Positions 1 through 11,114 are shown, counted from the first letter of the stretch. The stretch: 64,000 nt of DNA from Alkalihalobacterium alkalinitrilicum (GCF_002019605.1 NZ_KV917368.1:2945517-3009516), one strand, 5' to 3'. Made by a program: numbers and translations. Notes: generated from the sequence alone by a model not told the origin.

Positions 1-451
1 TTTCTTTTATCCGGTATAACCAACCTAGCCTGAGATAAAGTCCTGCCAAAACAATATGTTTCTCTTTTTTCAATATCCCAGAAAACACTGCTAATTTATA
101 GGTTACAATAGCTTCGTTAAGCGATCGTTCCCTTCCAAAGTTTCTCGGTATCCAATGCGCTGACAATTCATTCATCACTTTGTCTTTAGCCCCTGGTGAA
201 AAATAATTAGAGAATTGGTCTGTAGCGGAAAAACCACAGTCAGGACAAACGTGGACCTCATATAAGTACGGATTGTGTTCAAGGTCTTTATACACTGTAA
301 AAAAGTCACTTTCTGTTTTGATTGCTCTAATATACCTAGTCCGTAGTCGTTTAGTAGAATACTTCTTTTCACAACATAAACAAATAATTTCCTTATCGTA
401 TAAGGGATCTATTCCATTAATCAATGATTTCACCCGCTCATCTTTTTGCAT
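1..451 (-). CDS. DUF2225 family protein, C-terminus cut off by the window edge
   Basis: An open minus-strand frame runs from ATG at 451 off the left edge (150 codons visible). Near the N-terminus it has PLYDKEIICLCCEKKY and later EVHVCPDCGFSATDQF, two CxxC pairs spaced like a zinc knuckle. This is the pattern I know from the DUF2225 family of Bacillaceae, whose function is unknown. The visible C-terminal half is helical (AVFSGILKKEK, AGLYLRLGWLYR), as in TPR-like segments of that family. The start is uncertain: only AGAAG immediately precedes the ATG, and an in-frame GTG six codons later is possible. The gene is divergent from the glycogen operon, so 452-729 must hold both promoters; I could not place either with confidence. 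Confidence 0.75.
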   Translation of the reverse strand, partial: MQKDERVKSLINGIDPLYDKEIICLCCEKKYSTKRLRTRYIRAIKTESDFFTVYKDLEHNPYLYEVHVCPDCGFSATDQFSNYFSPGAKDKVMNELSAHWIPRNFGRERSLNEAIVTYKLAVFSGILKKEKHIVLAGLYLRLGWLYRIKE

Positions 452-729
452 TCTTCTTTTATTTTAGTATAAAACCACCAAAACTTTCTACCTGGTAAAT
501 GTCTTTTTATAAATCTTTCGGACTATATATTCAACTTATTATGACAAATTGATTTGTTTTTCGTTCTTCTGGTGTTTCCGTCCTTCTTTCTTTCGTCAAC
601 ACAAATAGAATTTTGTTAGATTTTGTAACATAGTCTTTGAAAATTTACATAATTTCAAAAAGGGTTTCTTTTTATTTTGTAGAAAACGTAAATTAAAGAA
701 TTTATTTCTAGAAAGGTTGTAGGTGCCAC

Positions 730-2697
730 TTGCAAACAGAAAAGCTTAGTGAATACGATCTCTACTTATTTCAACAAGGCAACCTATTTTATAGCTACAA
801 AACACTTGGAGCTCACCTTTGTAAAAAAGATGAGGTAGAAGGGGTACGTTTTGCAATTTGGGCCCCTAATGCTGAAGCCGTATATATTGTAGGCGATTTT
901 AATAATTGGAATGGATTAAACCACTCGATGCATAAAATAAATGAGTCAGGTATTTGGTGGGGCTTTATTCCAAACCTTTCAGAGGGAACGGTCTATAAAT
1001 ACGAAATTCATTCCAAGCAAGGGAAAGTTGTTCTAAAGTCAGACCCCTATGCCTTCTACTCCGAACTCCGTCCACAAACGGCCTCCATTGTAACTGATTT
1101 AAACCACTATAGTTGGGGAGATGAAGTATGGCAAAAAGAAAAACAAGCTAGAAATTTATTAAATGAACCGTTGCTCATCTATGAAGTTCACCTTGGATCA
1201 TGGAAACTTAAAGAAAATGGTGAACTTTATACATATCGAGAATTAGCAACTACACTAATTGATTATGTTAAAGAGATGGGGTATACCCATATTGAAATAC
1301 TACCTATTACAGAACATCCTTATGATCGTTCTTGGGGATACCAAACAACAGGCTTTTTTTCAGTAACAAGCCGATATGGGACTCCTGAAGATTTCATGTA
1401 CTTCGTGGATCAATGTCATCAAAACGGAATTGGAGTTTTATTAGATTGGGTTCCAAGCCACTTTTGTAAAGACGATCACGGACTTCGTTTATTCGATGGT
1501 GAACCACTCTACGAGTATGCGGATGAACGAAAAGCAGAAAAAAAAGGTTGGGGGACTTTGTCCTTTGATTTTGGTCGTTCTGAAGTACAAAGCTTTTTAA
1601 TTTCCAATGCATTTTTCTGGCTAGATATGTTCCATATTGATGGTCTTCGAGTAGATGCAGTTTCCAGTATGCTCTATTTAAATTTCGGCAGAGAAGATGA
1701 AGAAAAAATTTACAATCAATATGGTGGCGAAGAAAATATAGAAGCTATTCAATTTCTAAGAAAACTAAACGAGTCAATTTTTCAAGTTTTTCCTAACACA
1801 TACATGATGGCAGAAGAATCTTCCTCTTGGCCATTAGTGAGTGCACCAACATATGTTGGTGGATTAGGGTTTAACTACAAATGGAATATGGGCTGGATGA
1901 ACGATATGCTCCGCTATATGGAGATCGAACCAGTCCACCGAAAATGGCATCACCAATTAATCACCTTTTCATTTTTTTATGCTTTCTCAGAAAATTTTAT
2001 CCTTCCCCTATCACATGATGAAGTTGTTCACGGAAAAAAATCGTTACTAAATAAAATGCCAGGAGACTATTGGCAAAAGTTTGCTAACTTACGTACTTTT
2101 CTTGGTTATACGATGACACACCCTGGAAAAAAGCTTCTTTTTATGGGTAGTGAATTTGGCCAATTTGATGAATGGAAAGACCTAGAAGATTTAGATTGGG
2201 AACTACTAAACTATCCATCTCACCAAGACTTTTCAAACTACACAAAATCACTTCATAATTTTTATAAAACTGAAAGATCGCTATGGGAATTAGACCATCA
2301 TTCCGATGGATTTGAGTGGATTGATCCGCACGATTATGAACAAAGTATTGTTAGTTTCATGAGAAAAAGTAAAGACTCAAATAATTTTGTTATCGTTGTT
2401 TGTAATTTTACTCCTACTGTTCGTTATGACTATCATATCGGCGTCCCTCGTATGGGGTCATACATTGAAATATTCAATAGTGATAGAAAAGAATTTGGTG
2501 GCTCTAATCAAGTCTTAGACGAACCACTAATTAGCGAAACAGAATCTTGGCACAACCAACCTTATCGTTTAACGATTAAAGTTCCTCCACTAGCTATGCT
2601 AGTTTTAAAGTTATCGGATAGTGAATTAGAAAGAGAGCGAGGCGATCATAATGAAACAAAAGAAAGAATGCGTAGGAATGTTGTTAGCAGGCGGTGA
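730..2697 (+). CDS. glgB: 1,4-alpha-glucan branching enzyme GlgB
   Basis: Makes the alpha-1,6 branches of glycogen by cutting and transferring alpha-1,4 chains. The protein has 655 residues. An N-terminal CBM48-type domain (about 35-110, [20 protein letters not shown]) precedes a GH13 barrel. The catalytic triad is visible as Asp309 (HIDGLRVDA), Glu362 (MMAEESSS) and Asp430 ([12 protein letters not shown]). The start is a TTG with AGGTG four bases upstream. It is the first gene of glgBCDAP, in the order known from Bacillus subtilis. The 3' end overlaps glgC by 47 nt, so the basic tail ([10 protein letters not shown]) is encoded by sequence shared with the GlgC N-terminus and is longer than needed for the fold. 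Confidence 0.96.
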   Translation: MQTEKLSEYDLYLFQQGNLFYSYKTLGAHLCKKDEVEGVRFAIWAPNAEAVYIVGDFNNWNGLNHSMHKINESGIWWGFIPNLSEGTVYKYEIHSKQGKVVLKSDPYAFYSELRPQTASIVTDLNHYSWGDEVWQKEKQARNLLNEPLLIYEVHLGSWKLKENGELYTYRELATTLIDYVKEMGYTHIEILPITEHPYDRSWGYQTTGFFSVTSRYGTPEDFMYFVDQCHQNGIGVLLDWVPSHFCKDDHGLRLFDGEPLYEYADERKAEKKGWGTLSFDFGRSEVQSFLISNAFFWLDMFHIDGLRVDAVSSMLYLNFGREDEEKIYNQYGGEENIEAIQFLRKLNESIFQVFPNTYMMAEESSSWPLVSAPTYVGGLGFNYKWNMGWMNDMLRYMEIEPVHRKWHHQLITFSFFYAFSENFILPLSHDEVVHGKKSLLNKMPGDYWQKFANLRTFLGYTMTHPGKKLLFMGSEFGQFDEWKDLEDLDWELLNYPSHQDFSNYTKSLHNFYKTERSLWELDHHSDGFEWIDPHDYEQSIVSFMRKSKDSNNFVIVVCNFTPTVRYDYHIGVPRMGSYIEIFNSDRKEFGGSNQVLDEPLISETESWHNQPYRLTIKVPPLAMLVLKLSDSELERERGDHNETKERMRRNVVSRR

Positions 2698-3808
2698 AGG
2701 AAAGAGATTAGGTCTCTTAACAAAAAAAATTGCTAAGCCAGCTGTCTACTTCGGTGGAAAATATCGAATTATCGACTTTACGTTAAGTAACTGCACAAAT
2801 TCAGGGATTGATACAGTTGGTGTTTTAACCCAGTATGAACCACTAGCCTTAAACACACATTTAGGAATTGGTAGCCCGTGGGATCTTGATAGAAGAAATG
2901 GTGGCCTTTCTGCTCTCCCTCCTTTTATCGAAAAGAGTGGTGGTTCTTGGTATAAAGGAACAGCAGATGCAATTTTTCAAAATATAAATTTCATTGAACA
3001 ATACGACCCTGAATATGTTCTTATCATTTCTGGGGATCACATTTATAAAATGAATTATGCTGCTATGTTAGACTTCCACAAGAAAAATAATGCAGATGCA
3101 ACAATTTCTGTTATTGAAGTTCCATGGGATGAAGCGAGTCGTTTTGGCATTATGAACACTGGTGAAAACTATGCGATCAATGAGTTTGAAGAAAAACCAG
3201 AAAATCCGAAAAATAACTTAGCATCAATGGGGATTTACATCTTTAATTGGAAAGTTCTTAAGTCTTATTTAATAGAAGACTCAAATCAACCTTATTCTAG
3301 TAACGATTTTGGAAAAGACATTATTCCGAAAATGCTCGATGACGGTAAAAACTTAGTAGCATTCCCGTTTAGAGGTTATTGGAAAGATGTAGGGACCGTT
3401 ATTAGTTTTTGGGAAGCGAATATGGATTTATTAAAAGATTCTCCATCCTTGCAATTAAATGATCCAAATTGGAAGATTTATTCTGTAAATCCTAATCAAC
3501 CTCCTCAGTACATAGCGCCTACTGGTTTGGTTGAATGCTCAATGATCAATGAAGGTTGTCTAATATACGGCACTGTTAAACGCTCCATCTTATTTTATGG
3601 AGTAGAAATTCAACAAAATAGTCATATCATTGATTCTGTCATTATGCCAAATGTTACAGTTGGCCAAAATGTAATAATAGAAAAAGCGATTATAAATGAA
3701 GGAACAGTTATACCAGATAACATGGTAATAAAACCAAGTACACCAAAAGACATCGTCGTAATAGATAAAGATACTATCTTAACTGATATTGCAGTAGTAA
3801 ACGGATAA
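2651..3808 (+). CDS. glgC: glucose-1-phosphate adenylyltransferase, catalytic subunit GlgC
   Basis: Produces ADP-glucose from ATP and glucose-1-phosphate, the committed step of glycogen synthesis. The 385 residues show the pyrophosphorylase signature [12 protein letters not shown] (10-21), the [13 protein letters not shown] segment, WYKGTADAI (about 100-108) and the metal-binding Asp129 in [11 protein letters not shown] left-handed beta-helix follows at the C-terminus. The ATG at 2651 follows GCGAGG with a normal spacing. The start lies inside the end of glgB, which suggests translational coupling. It is expected to work with the GlgD paralogue encoded next. Confidence 0.96.
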   Translation: MKQKKECVGMLLAGGEGKRLGLLTKKIAKPAVYFGGKYRIIDFTLSNCTNSGIDTVGVLTQYEPLALNTHLGIGSPWDLDRRNGGLSALPPFIEKSGGSWYKGTADAIFQNINFIEQYDPEYVLIISGDHIYKMNYAAMLDFHKKNNADATISVIEVPWDEASRFGIMNTGENYAINEFEEKPENPKNNLASMGIYIFNWKVLKSYLIEDSNQPYSSNDFGKDIIPKMLDDGKNLVAFPFRGYWKDVGTVISFWEANMDLLKDSPSLQLNDPNWKIYSVNPNQPPQYIAPTGLVECSMINEGCLIYGTVKRSILFYGVEIQQNSHIIDSVIMPNVTVGQNVIIEKAIINEGTVIPDNMVIKPSTPKDIVVIDKDTILTDIAVVNG

Positions 3809-3834
3809 TGGATGTTTGTAGGAGGGGATTATAA

Positions 3835-4941
3835 ATGGATTCTATGATGGGTGTTATTAATTTAGATAGTGAATTAGATTTACTAAACGAATTAACTTAT
3901 TTTCGTTGTGGTGCAGCTGTACCATTTGGGGGAAGGTATCGTTTAATTGATTTTGTTTTATCTAACATGACAAATGCTAAGGTCGGTGATATCGCCGTCT
4001 TTACTAGAAGAAAATATCGATCGCTAATGGACCATCTTGGTACAGGAGCAGCCTGGGACTTAGACCGAAAACGTGGTGGTTTATTTATCCTTCCACCTGA
4101 TTGGAATGATCCTTCCGACATATCCCAAGGCGATCTTCAACATTTTCATAATAACCGAGATTTCTTTGATCGAGCCATTTCCCAATATGTATTAATTACA
4201 GGTAGTCAAAATGTAGCCAACATTGATTATAACCAAGCTTTTAAATATCATATTGAAACAGGCGCAGATGTAACCGTCATTTACAAGCCTGTTCCAAACC
4301 TAGCAGAAGAACATAAACAATGTCACAAGATTGAAATGGATAACACAGGAAGAATAACTGCCATTACAAACGATCATTCTAATCATTATGTATCGTTAGA
4401 CACGATAATTATCCATAAAAAACTATTAATGGATATCGTTGACCATTGTATTGCTCGTCGAATGGATAATTTCTTTAGAGATGGCATTATCCAAAACTTA
4501 GACCAACTCAAAGTGATGGGTTACTCTTATCACGGCTATTTAGCTGTCATTAACTCTATTGAAAGTTATTATAAACATAGTATGTCATTACTTGATCCGA
4601 AAATTTATCGTAACTTATTCTTTAAAGAAAACCTCATTTATACGAAAGTAAAAGATGAACCACCAGCAAAGTATTTAAAAAACTCTTCTGTAAAAAATTC
4701 ATTAATTGCTAATGGATGCGTTATTGAAGGGACAGTCGAAAACAGCATATTATTCCGTGGGGTTCACGTTGAGAAAGGAACAACCATAAGAAACTCCATT
4801 GTGATGCAACGTTGTGATATTAAAGAAAATAGCTTACTCGAAAATGTTATTTTAGATAAAGATGTGGTTTTATCCGTTGATCGAACACTCGTCGGTTGTA
4901 GCGAACAACCATATGTAGTTGCAAAACGTAAAGTAATATAA
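3835..4941 (+). CDS. glgD: glucose-1-phosphate adenylyltransferase, regulatory subunit GlgD
   Basis: A 368-residue paralogue of GlgC. It keeps the fold (PFGGRYRLIDFVLSN, GAAWDLDRKRGG, C-terminal beta-helix repeats) but has lost the catalytic signatures. There is no AGGEGKRLG loop at the N-terminus, and the SGDH position reads TGSQN. This is the known pattern of GlgD, which forms a hetero-oligomer with GlgC in Firmicutes and raises its activity. A strong GGAGGGG lies upstream of the ATG, 27 nt after glgC, within the operon. The loss of catalytic residues is visible in the sequence; the GlgC partnership is inferred from family knowledge. Confidence 0.93.
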   Translation: MDSMMGVINLDSELDLLNELTYFRCGAAVPFGGRYRLIDFVLSNMTNAKVGDIAVFTRRKYRSLMDHLGTGAAWDLDRKRGGLFILPPDWNDPSDISQGDLQHFHNNRDFFDRAISQYVLITGSQNVANIDYNQAFKYHIETGADVTVIYKPVPNLAEEHKQCHKIEMDNTGRITAITNDHSNHYVSLDTIIIHKKLLMDIVDHCIARRMDNFFRDGIIQNLDQLKVMGYSYHGYLAVINSIESYYKHSMSLLDPKIYRNLFFKENLIYTKVKDEPPAKYLKNSSVKNSLIANGCVIEGTVENSILFRGVHVEKGTTIRNSIVMQRCDIKENSLLENVILDKDVVLSVDRTLVGCSEQPYVVAKRKVI

Positions 4942-4992
4942 TTTACATGCGGTACAAAAGAAATTTTAATGTCCTATAAGGAGATGGAAAAA

Positions 4993-6417
4993 TTGAACGT
5001 ACTCTTCATTGCATCAGAATGCACACCATTTATTAAGACGGGTGGATTAGCCGATGTTATCGGTTCTCTACCCTCCTCCTTAAAAAAAACTGGTGTCAAT
5101 GTATCCATTATGTTACCCAACTACAGTGATATCCCAGAAGAATATAAGGAACGAATGACACTAGTAAAAACATTAACCGTCCATGTTGGCTGGAGAAAAC
5201 AATATTGTGGGTTAATGAAAATCGTTCATCAAGATATGACGTATTATTTTATTGATAATGAGTATTATTTTAAGCGCAAAGGTCTTTATGGACATTATGA
5301 CGACGGTGAACGCTTTGCATTTTTTAATCATGCGGTTATCGATGTGCTTCCTTATTTAGACGAAAAACCACAAGTTATTCATTGTCATGATTGGCAAACA
5401 GGTCTAATACCTGCATACATTAAAACTATGTATACATACCAACCGTTTTATCGTGATATAAAGACAGTGTTTACAATTCATAACCTTATGTATCAAGGGA
5501 TTTATCCTGCAACCATCTTTCAAGATCTTCTTAATTTTTCAGATGAGCACTATTTTGGAATTGAATTCAATGGCTGTATTAATTTTATGAAAGCCGCCCT
5601 TTTTCACGCCGATATATTAACAACGGTGAGTGAAACATACTCAAAAGAAATTCAGTATCCTTATTTTGGTGAGAATTTAGATAATATCCTTGGTCATCGA
5701 AAAGAAGATTTACACGGAATTGTGAATGGGTTAGATTACGATGAGTATAATCCCCAAACCGACCCGTATATCTTTAAGAATTTCAAACATTCACCCATTG
5801 AAAAGTTGGTAAATAAGCTTCTCTTGCAAGAAGAGTTAGGGCTTCCAAAAGCAGAAGACATTCCAATGATTGCGATTGTAAGTCGGTTTGTTGAGCAAAA
5901 AGGGTTTCCACTTATTACTCATGTTTTAGAAGAGCTCCTTTCCCTAGATATTCAGTTAGTCATTTTAGGAACGGGAGATGCAGAATTTGAGCATGCATTT
6001 AAGGATGCCGCATATCGTTATCCCGAGAAAGTTTCAACACGTGTTACCTTTAGCGAACCTCTAGCTAGGAAAATTTATGCAGCATCTGATTTGTTTTTAA
6101 TGCCTTCACGCTTTGAACCATGTGGAATTGGTCAGCTGATCGCCTTAAGATATGAAAGTGTTCCAATTGTAAGAGAAACTGGTGGATTGAAAGACACAAT
6201 TGTACCTTATGATGAGTTTACTAGTAGCGGAAACGGATTTAGCTTTACCCATTACAATGCACACGACATGCTATATACGATTAAACGAGCAATTGAATTT
6301 TATCATGACAAAGACCATTGGTTTACATTACTCGAAAATGTTTATCAAGCTAATTATTCATGGGAACATTCGGCCAAACGTTATACAGATCTGTATATGA
6401 AAACCTTAAAGGGTTAA
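4993..6417 (+). CDS. glgA: glycogen synthase GlgA (ADP-glucose type, GT5)
   Basis: Extends alpha-1,4-glucan chains from ADP-glucose. The N-terminus reads NVLFIASECTPFIKTGGLADV, with the KTGGL loop that binds ADP-glucose at residues 15-19. The second Rossmann domain carries the retaining-glycosyltransferase motif SRFEPCGIGQLIALRYE followed by ETGGLKD. I chose TTG at 4993 because AAGGAG (4978-4983) lies nine bases upstream and the protein then begins exactly where GlgA homologues do. ATG codons at 4969 and 4984 are in frame but poorly spaced. The protein has 474 residues. It is the fourth gene of the glg operon. Confidence 0.95.
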   Translation: MNVLFIASECTPFIKTGGLADVIGSLPSSLKKTGVNVSIMLPNYSDIPEEYKERMTLVKTLTVHVGWRKQYCGLMKIVHQDMTYYFIDNEYYFKRKGLYGHYDDGERFAFFNHAVIDVLPYLDEKPQVIHCHDWQTGLIPAYIKTMYTYQPFYRDIKTVFTIHNLMYQGIYPATIFQDLLNFSDEHYFGIEFNGCINFMKAALFHADILTTVSETYSKEIQYPYFGENLDNILGHRKEDLHGIVNGLDYDEYNPQTDPYIFKNFKHSPIEKLVNKLLLQEELGLPKAEDIPMIAIVSRFVEQKGFPLITHVLEELLSLDIQLVILGTGDAEFEHAFKDAAYRYPEKVSTRVTFSEPLARKIYAASDLFLMPSRFEPCGIGQLIALRYESVPIVRETGGLKDTIVPYDEFTSSGNGFSFTHYNAHDMLYTIKRAIEFYHDKDHWFTLLENVYQANYSWEHSAKRYTDLYMKTLKG

Positions 6418-6429
6418 GGAGTGGAGAGT

Positions 6430-8859
6430 ATGTTTTCAAGCAAAGAGTCATTTAAACTCGCTTTTATCGATAATTTGGAAACAAAGTTTGGAAAAGTACT
6501 AGAAGAAGCCACCCCTATGGAAATTTACCAAACGATTGGAACGCTCGTGAAAGAAAAAATGAATAGAAGTTGGATGGCAACGAATAAACGGTATTTAAAA
6601 AATGAAGAAAAACAAGTTTATTATTTTTCAATGGAGTTTTTGTTAGGAAGACTACTAGAAAGTAATTTACTTAATACAGGTACATTAAATATTGTTAAGG
6701 AAGCACTATTAGAATTAGGAATTAATCCAGAACATATTTTTGAACAAGAGCATGATGCTGGTTTAGGTAATGGTGGTTTAGGTCGGCTCGCTGCTTGTTT
6801 TTTAGATTCCTTAGCTTCTCTCGGACTTCCAGGCCACGGAGTTGGAATTCGATATAAATACGGACTATTTCAACAAAAGTTGATAGACGGACATCAAGTA
6901 GAACTACCAGATTATTGGTTAGAAGAAGACTATGTTTGGGAAGTACGTCGCTCTGATAAAGCAATTGGGGTTCGTTTTGGTGGAGAAGTACACCCTGAGG
7001 TTGTCGATGGCAAATTGATATTCCATCATACCGATTTCGAAACTGTTATGGCTGTTCCATATGATGTTCCTATTGTTGGTTACGAAAACCAAACCGTTAA
7101 TACGTTACGTTTATGGAGTGCCGAGTCAACGACTAACGATTTCAACTTCCATTCTTCTAATAGAAATGACTATTATAAATATCTAGAATACAAACGTTCA
7201 ATTGAATCCATTTCCGAATTTCTTTATCCCGATGATTCATTTTACGAGGGGAAACTACTTCGCCTTAAGCAACAATATTTTCTTGTTTCAGCTGGGATTC
7301 AAAGCATCATTAAAATGTTTAAACACAAATATAACAATGACTTAAAAAAGTTGCCCGATAAAATTACATTACAAATTAATGATACTCATCCAAGCTTAGT
7401 CGTCCCAGAGTTAATGAGAATCTTAATTGATGAAGAAGGCTTAGGTTGGGATGAAGCCTGGCAGATTACTACTCAAACAGTCGCATATACAAACCATACA
7501 ACATTGAGTGAAGCACTTGAGAAGTGGCCCGTTTCTTTAGTTCAACAGCTTATTCCACGAATTTATATGATTATTGAAGAAATTAATGAACGGTTCTGTC
7601 AAATGCTATGGTTCGATTTCCCTGAATTACGTGATAAAATTCCGCAAATGGCTATCATTGCCTATGATCAAGTTCATATGGCTCATTTAGCCATCGTTGG
7701 GAGTTTCAGTGTTAACGGCGTAGCAAAAATTCATACAGATATTTTAAAAGCAAAAGAAATGAAAGACTTCTATACTGTTTATCCAAATAAATATAATAAT
7801 AAAACAAATGGAATTACTCATAGGCGTTGGCTCATGAATGCGAATCCAAAATTAGCCGATTTAATTAGTGAAACTATCGGTAATAAGTGGATCAGCCAAC
7901 CAAAAGAACTAATTGGTTTACTAAAGTATGCTTCTGATCCAGCGTTTCAGCAAAAAGTGAGTATGGTCAAACAAGAGAATAAAAGAACACTCGCCAAATT
8001 AATTAAAGAGCAATGTAATATTATAGTTGATGAACAGTCCATTTTCGATGTTCAAATTAAACGACTACATGGATATAAACGCCAACTAATGAATATTTTC
8101 CATATTATTCATTTATATAATGTACTAAGAGAAAATCCAAACCTAGATATAACACCGCGTACTTTTATTTTTGGTGCCAAAGCAGCACCTAGTTATTACT
8201 TTGCAAAAGAGGTCATCAATCTTATTGTCACAGCGGCCAATCTAATTAATAATGACCCGATTGTTAACAATAAACTAAAAATCGTTTTCCTTGAAAACTA
8301 CAGTGTTTCTCTTGCTGAACAAATTATTCCAGCAGCCGATGTTAGCCAACAAATTTCAACAGCGAGTAAAGAAGCCTCTGGAACAGGTAATATGAAACTC
8401 ATGATGAATGGTGCACTAACACTCGGAACGTTAGATGGAGCTAATCTAGAGATTAAAGAAATGGTTGGAGACGATAATATTTTCATATTTGGTTTAACAG
8501 CTGAAGAAGTGTTAAATTATTATCAATATGGTGGCTATAATGCTAGATATATCTACAATACTGATCATCGTATTCGAACTATACTCGATCAATTAGTCAA
8601 TGGATTTTTCAATAAAGATGAATATGAATTTAAGGATATTTATTACAATATACTTTCAAACAACGATGAGTTTTTTGTTTTAAAAGACTTCGATAGTTAT
8701 ATTGAAGCTCAAGAAATGGTCGATCAAAATTATCGAAATCAAAAAAATTGGTTAAAGAAAAGTATTACCAACATTGCTCATTCAGGTAAGTTCTCCAGTG
8801 ACCGTACGATTTCCGAGTATGCTAGTGAAATATGGCAACTAAGCCCTGTTCAAGTTTAA
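6430..8859 (+). CDS. glgP: glycogen/maltodextrin phosphorylase GlgP
   Basis: Releases glucose-1-phosphate from glycogen with phosphate. It is a 809-residue GT35 enzyme with GLGNGGLGRLAACFLDSLA near residue 110 and the pyridoxal-phosphate lysine in GTGNMKLMMNGALTLGTLDG. The start is set by AAGGAG at 6416-6421, eight bases before ATG 6430; an in-frame GTG at 6421 overlaps that site and is unlikely. It is the last gene of the operon, placed with the synthetic genes as in B. subtilis, so the same transcript encodes storage and mobilisation. A strong hairpin follows at once. Confidence 0.96.
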   Translation: MFSSKESFKLAFIDNLETKFGKVLEEATPMEIYQTIGTLVKEKMNRSWMATNKRYLKNEEKQVYYFSMEFLLGRLLESNLLNTGTLNIVKEALLELGINPEHIFEQEHDAGLGNGGLGRLAACFLDSLASLGLPGHGVGIRYKYGLFQQKLIDGHQVELPDYWLEEDYVWEVRRSDKAIGVRFGGEVHPEVVDGKLIFHHTDFETVMAVPYDVPIVGYENQTVNTLRLWSAESTTNDFNFHSSNRNDYYKYLEYKRSIESISEFLYPDDSFYEGKLLRLKQQYFLVSAGIQSIIKMFKHKYNNDLKKLPDKITLQINDTHPSLVVPELMRILIDEEGLGWDEAWQITTQTVAYTNHTTLSEALEKWPVSLVQQLIPRIYMIIEEINERFCQMLWFDFPELRDKIPQMAIIAYDQVHMAHLAIVGSFSVNGVAKIHTDILKAKEMKDFYTVYPNKYNNKTNGITHRRWLMNANPKLADLISETIGNKWISQPKELIGLLKYASDPAFQQKVSMVKQENKRTLAKLIKEQCNIIVDEQSIFDVQIKRLHGYKRQLMNIFHIIHLYNVLRENPNLDITPRTFIFGAKAAPSYYFAKEVINLIVTAANLINNDPIVNNKLKIVFLENYSVSLAEQIIPAADVSQQISTASKEASGTGNMKLMMNGALTLGTLDGANLEIKEMVGDDNIFIFGLTAEEVLNYYQYGGYNARYIYNTDHRIRTILDQLVNGFFNKDEYEFKDIYYNILSNNDEFFVLKDFDSYIEAQEMVDQNYRNQKNWLKKSITNIAHSGKFSSDRTISEYASEIWQLSPVQV

Positions 8860-8880
8860 TAGATAAACACCTTACGACAA

Positions 8881-8911
8881 AAAGGCTTTGAGGTAACCTC
8901 AAAGCCTTTTT
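8881..8911. terminator. bidirectional intrinsic terminator between glgP and the glycerophosphodiesterase gene
   Basis: A 13-bp perfect stem (AAAGGCTTTGAGG with CCTCAAAGCCTTT) and a 3-nt loop, with T-runs on both strands. It closes the glg operon on the plus strand and the converging gene on the minus strand. Confidence 0.92.
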
Positions 8912-8928
8912 GTTATTTATCCTATTCC

Positions 8929-9678
8929 TTATTTATAATTAGATAGTTCCTCTCTAATTTTTAGAGCGATATGTGGGTAATCTGTAAATATTCCTTTAAC
9001 ACCCAATTGGTACGAATATTTCATCATTTCTACATCATTGATCGTATAAGGTCTAACTTGGATGCCAGCTCGAAGTAAGGCCTTCGTTTCTTCGTTTAAC
9101 ATCATAGGATAATAATAGTGAAAACCTTCTGTACCAATCGATCGAATATAGGATAACGGCTGGTACATACTTGATGTAACGATAATTGCCGTTTCAATAG
9201 TTGGTCCTTCTTTTAATATGTTTGCTATTAACACATGGTCAAAGGAAGATATTAAAACTTGTGTACTCATTTTATATTGATCGATAAGCATTTTTACTTT
9301 TTCCCACAAATCTTCACGGTCACAAGCTACCCCTTTCAACTCTAGATTTACTTTCAATGGGTAGTTCCTCGCCCATATTAAAACTTCCTCTAACGTCGGA
9401 ACTCGCTCCTTACGATATTCCTCACTAAACCAAGCACCTGCACTATACGTTCGTATTTGTTGAAAAGTATGATCACGAACCAATCCTTGCCCTTCTGTCG
9501 TACGATCCAACGCTAAATCGTGAATAATAACTGGTACTTTATCTTTTGTTAACTGTACATCCATTTCAATTGCTTCAATCGGTAGCTTTGCCGCTTCTTT
9601 AAATGCGAGCATTGTATTTTCAGGATATAGTGCAGATAATCCTCGATGTGCAATAACCTCAGTATGTATATTATTCAT
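8929..9678 (-). CDS. glycerophosphodiester phosphodiesterase
   Basis: Hydrolyses glycerophosphodiesters from phospholipid turnover to glycerol-3-phosphate and alcohol. Family motifs are clear: VIAHRGLSALYPENT near the N-terminus, EMDVQLTKD, VPVIIHDLALDRTT, and NLELKG in the middle of the TIM barrel. The protein has 249 residues, a usual length for cytoplasmic UgpQ-type enzymes, with no signal peptide. ATG 9678 has AGGTGA five bases upstream; an upstream in-frame GTG at 9687 overlaps that site, so I rejected it. The gene converges on glgP and seems monocistronic. Confidence 0.9.
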   Translation of the reverse strand: MNNIHTEVIAHRGLSALYPENTMLAFKEAAKLPIEAIEMDVQLTKDKVPVIIHDLALDRTTEGQGLVRDHTFQQIRTYSAGAWFSEEYRKERVPTLEEVLIWARNYPLKVNLELKGVACDREDLWEKVKMLIDQYKMSTQVLISSFDHVLIANILKEGPTIETAIIVTSSMYQPLSYIRSIGTEGFHYYYPMMLNEETKALLRAGIQVRPYTINDVEMMKYSYQLGVKGIFTDYPHIALKIREELSNYK

Positions 9679-9805
9679 TTTTATCACCTACTCTTTTATT
9701 TTAGTGTTACGCATGTATTATTGGTTTGAAGCTGAAGAAAGGATAACAATGTATTATTTTATGTATATTAATTGCAACTAATTTATATATTTAGTTTTCA
9801 CCTTA

Positions 9806-9838
9806 AAAAAGGAAAAACCCACATGGTTTTTCCTTTTA
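9806..9838 (-). terminator. intrinsic terminator of ald
   Basis: An inverted repeat (AAAGGAAAAACC / GGTTTTTCCTTT, four- to six-base loop) followed on the minus strand by a T-rich run. It sits 36 bases past the ald stop. Confidence 0.8.
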
Positions 9839-9873
9839 CTTCTATATTAACATTCTAGGGATAACAAATTTAA

Positions 9874-11001
9874 TTAAGCGGTTACTTCAGTGATTACCTC
9901 TTCAACAGGGACATATGCCATATCTAATGCTGTTGCAACTGCTTCATACGTAATCGCACCATTTGCAACATTGACTCCTAGTTTCAGTGGACCATTTTCA
10001 GAAAGCGCTTTTTGAACACCTTTGTTTGCGATTTGTAACGCATAAGGAACAGTAACATTTGTCAAAGCAATAGTAGATGTACGTGGAACTGCACCTGGCA
10101 TATTCGCAACTGCATAATGAACAACGCCATGCTTTACATATGTCGGATTATCATGTGTTGTAATTTGGTCGACGGTTTCGATAATTCCGCCTTGATCAAT
10201 GGCGACATCGACTACTACTGAACCGGGTGACATCGATTGGATCATTTCCTCGGTAACAAGCTTTGGTGCTTTTGCTCCAGGAATTAGAACAGCTCCAATA
10301 ATGAGATCGCTTTCCTTTACAGCTTCAGCAATATTAAATGGATTTGAAATTAACGTTTGAATTGAATTTCCGAAAATATCATCAAGCTGTCGTAGTCGCT
10401 CAGGATTTAAGTCGATAATCGTTACTTCTGCGCCTAAGCCAATTGCAATTTTCGCTGCATTTGTACCAACCACGCCTCCACCAATAATTGTAACTTTACC
10501 TCTTTTCACACCTGGAACACCCGAAAGTAGTATTCCTTTACCACCTTTAGGCTTTTCAAGGAACTGTGCACCAATTTGTGCTGCCATTCGTCCTGCTACT
10601 TCACTCATTGGAGTAAGTAATGGTAAAGTACGGTTAACTTCAACTGTCTCATAAGCTATTGCAGTTACTTCATTTTCTACTAAAGCTTTTGCTAAGTTAG
10701 GTTCAGCTGCTAAATGTAAGTAAGTAAATAAGATTAGTCCTTTACGAAAGTATTCGTATTCTGATGGTAATGGTTCTTTTACCTTCATCACCATTTCCGC
10801 TTGAAGCCAAACTTCTTTGGCAGAAGCAACCATTTGCGCTCCAGCTGCTATATAATCTTCGTTAGTAAACCCGCTTCCCACTCCTGCTTTGTCTTCAATT
10901 AATACTTTATGACCTGCATTTGTTAATGTAACAACTCCAGCTGGAGTCAAAGCGACACGGTTTTCATTATTTTTTATCTCTGTAGGAACGCCTATAATCA
11001 T
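9874..11001 (-). CDS. ald: alanine dehydrogenase
   Basis: NAD-dependent oxidative deamination of L-alanine to pyruvate and ammonia, needed in Bacillus for growth on alanine and for normal sporulation. The 375 residues begin [20 protein letters not shown]. Lys75 (MKVKEP), His96 (TYLHLAAEP) and Asp270 ([10 protein letters not shown]) match the known active site. The nucleotide fold is at about 172-198 ([15 protein letters not shown]). Gene order, with a PucR-type regulator directly upstream on the same strand, reproduces the adeR-ald arrangement. Activation by that regulator in response to alanine is therefore likely. Confidence 0.96.
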   Translation of the reverse strand: MIIGVPTEIKNNENRVALTPAGVVTLTNAGHKVLIEDKAGVGSGFTNEDYIAAGAQMVASAKEVWLQAEMVMKVKEPLPSEYEYFRKGLILFTYLHLAAEPNLAKALVENEVTAIAYETVEVNRTLPLLTPMSEVAGRMAAQIGAQFLEKPKGGKGILLSGVPGVKRGKVTIIGGGVVGTNAAKIAIGLGAEVTIIDLNPERLRQLDDIFGNSIQTLISNPFNIAEAVKESDLIIGAVLIPGAKAPKLVTEEMIQSMSPGSVVVDVAIDQGGIIETVDQITTHDNPTYVKHGVVHYAVANMPGAVPRTSTIALTNVTVPYALQIANKGVQKALSENGPLKLGVNVANGAITYEAVATALDMAYVPVEEVITEVTA

Positions 11002-11114
11002 TGGACATGCCTCCCATAATCTAGATACTTTACTAAATTATATAAGGTATACACGATTTTGGCTTTGTGTATTTTTTAAAAAAAGAGCAAGCTTTTTTGT
11101 GTAATTTTACAAAG

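Noticed and set aside
175-467. Short frames on both strands near the left edge (65 and 64 residues)
   Set aside because: They lie in other frames within the DUF2225 coding sequence, which has the conserved CxxC motifs; neither has a ribosome binding site.
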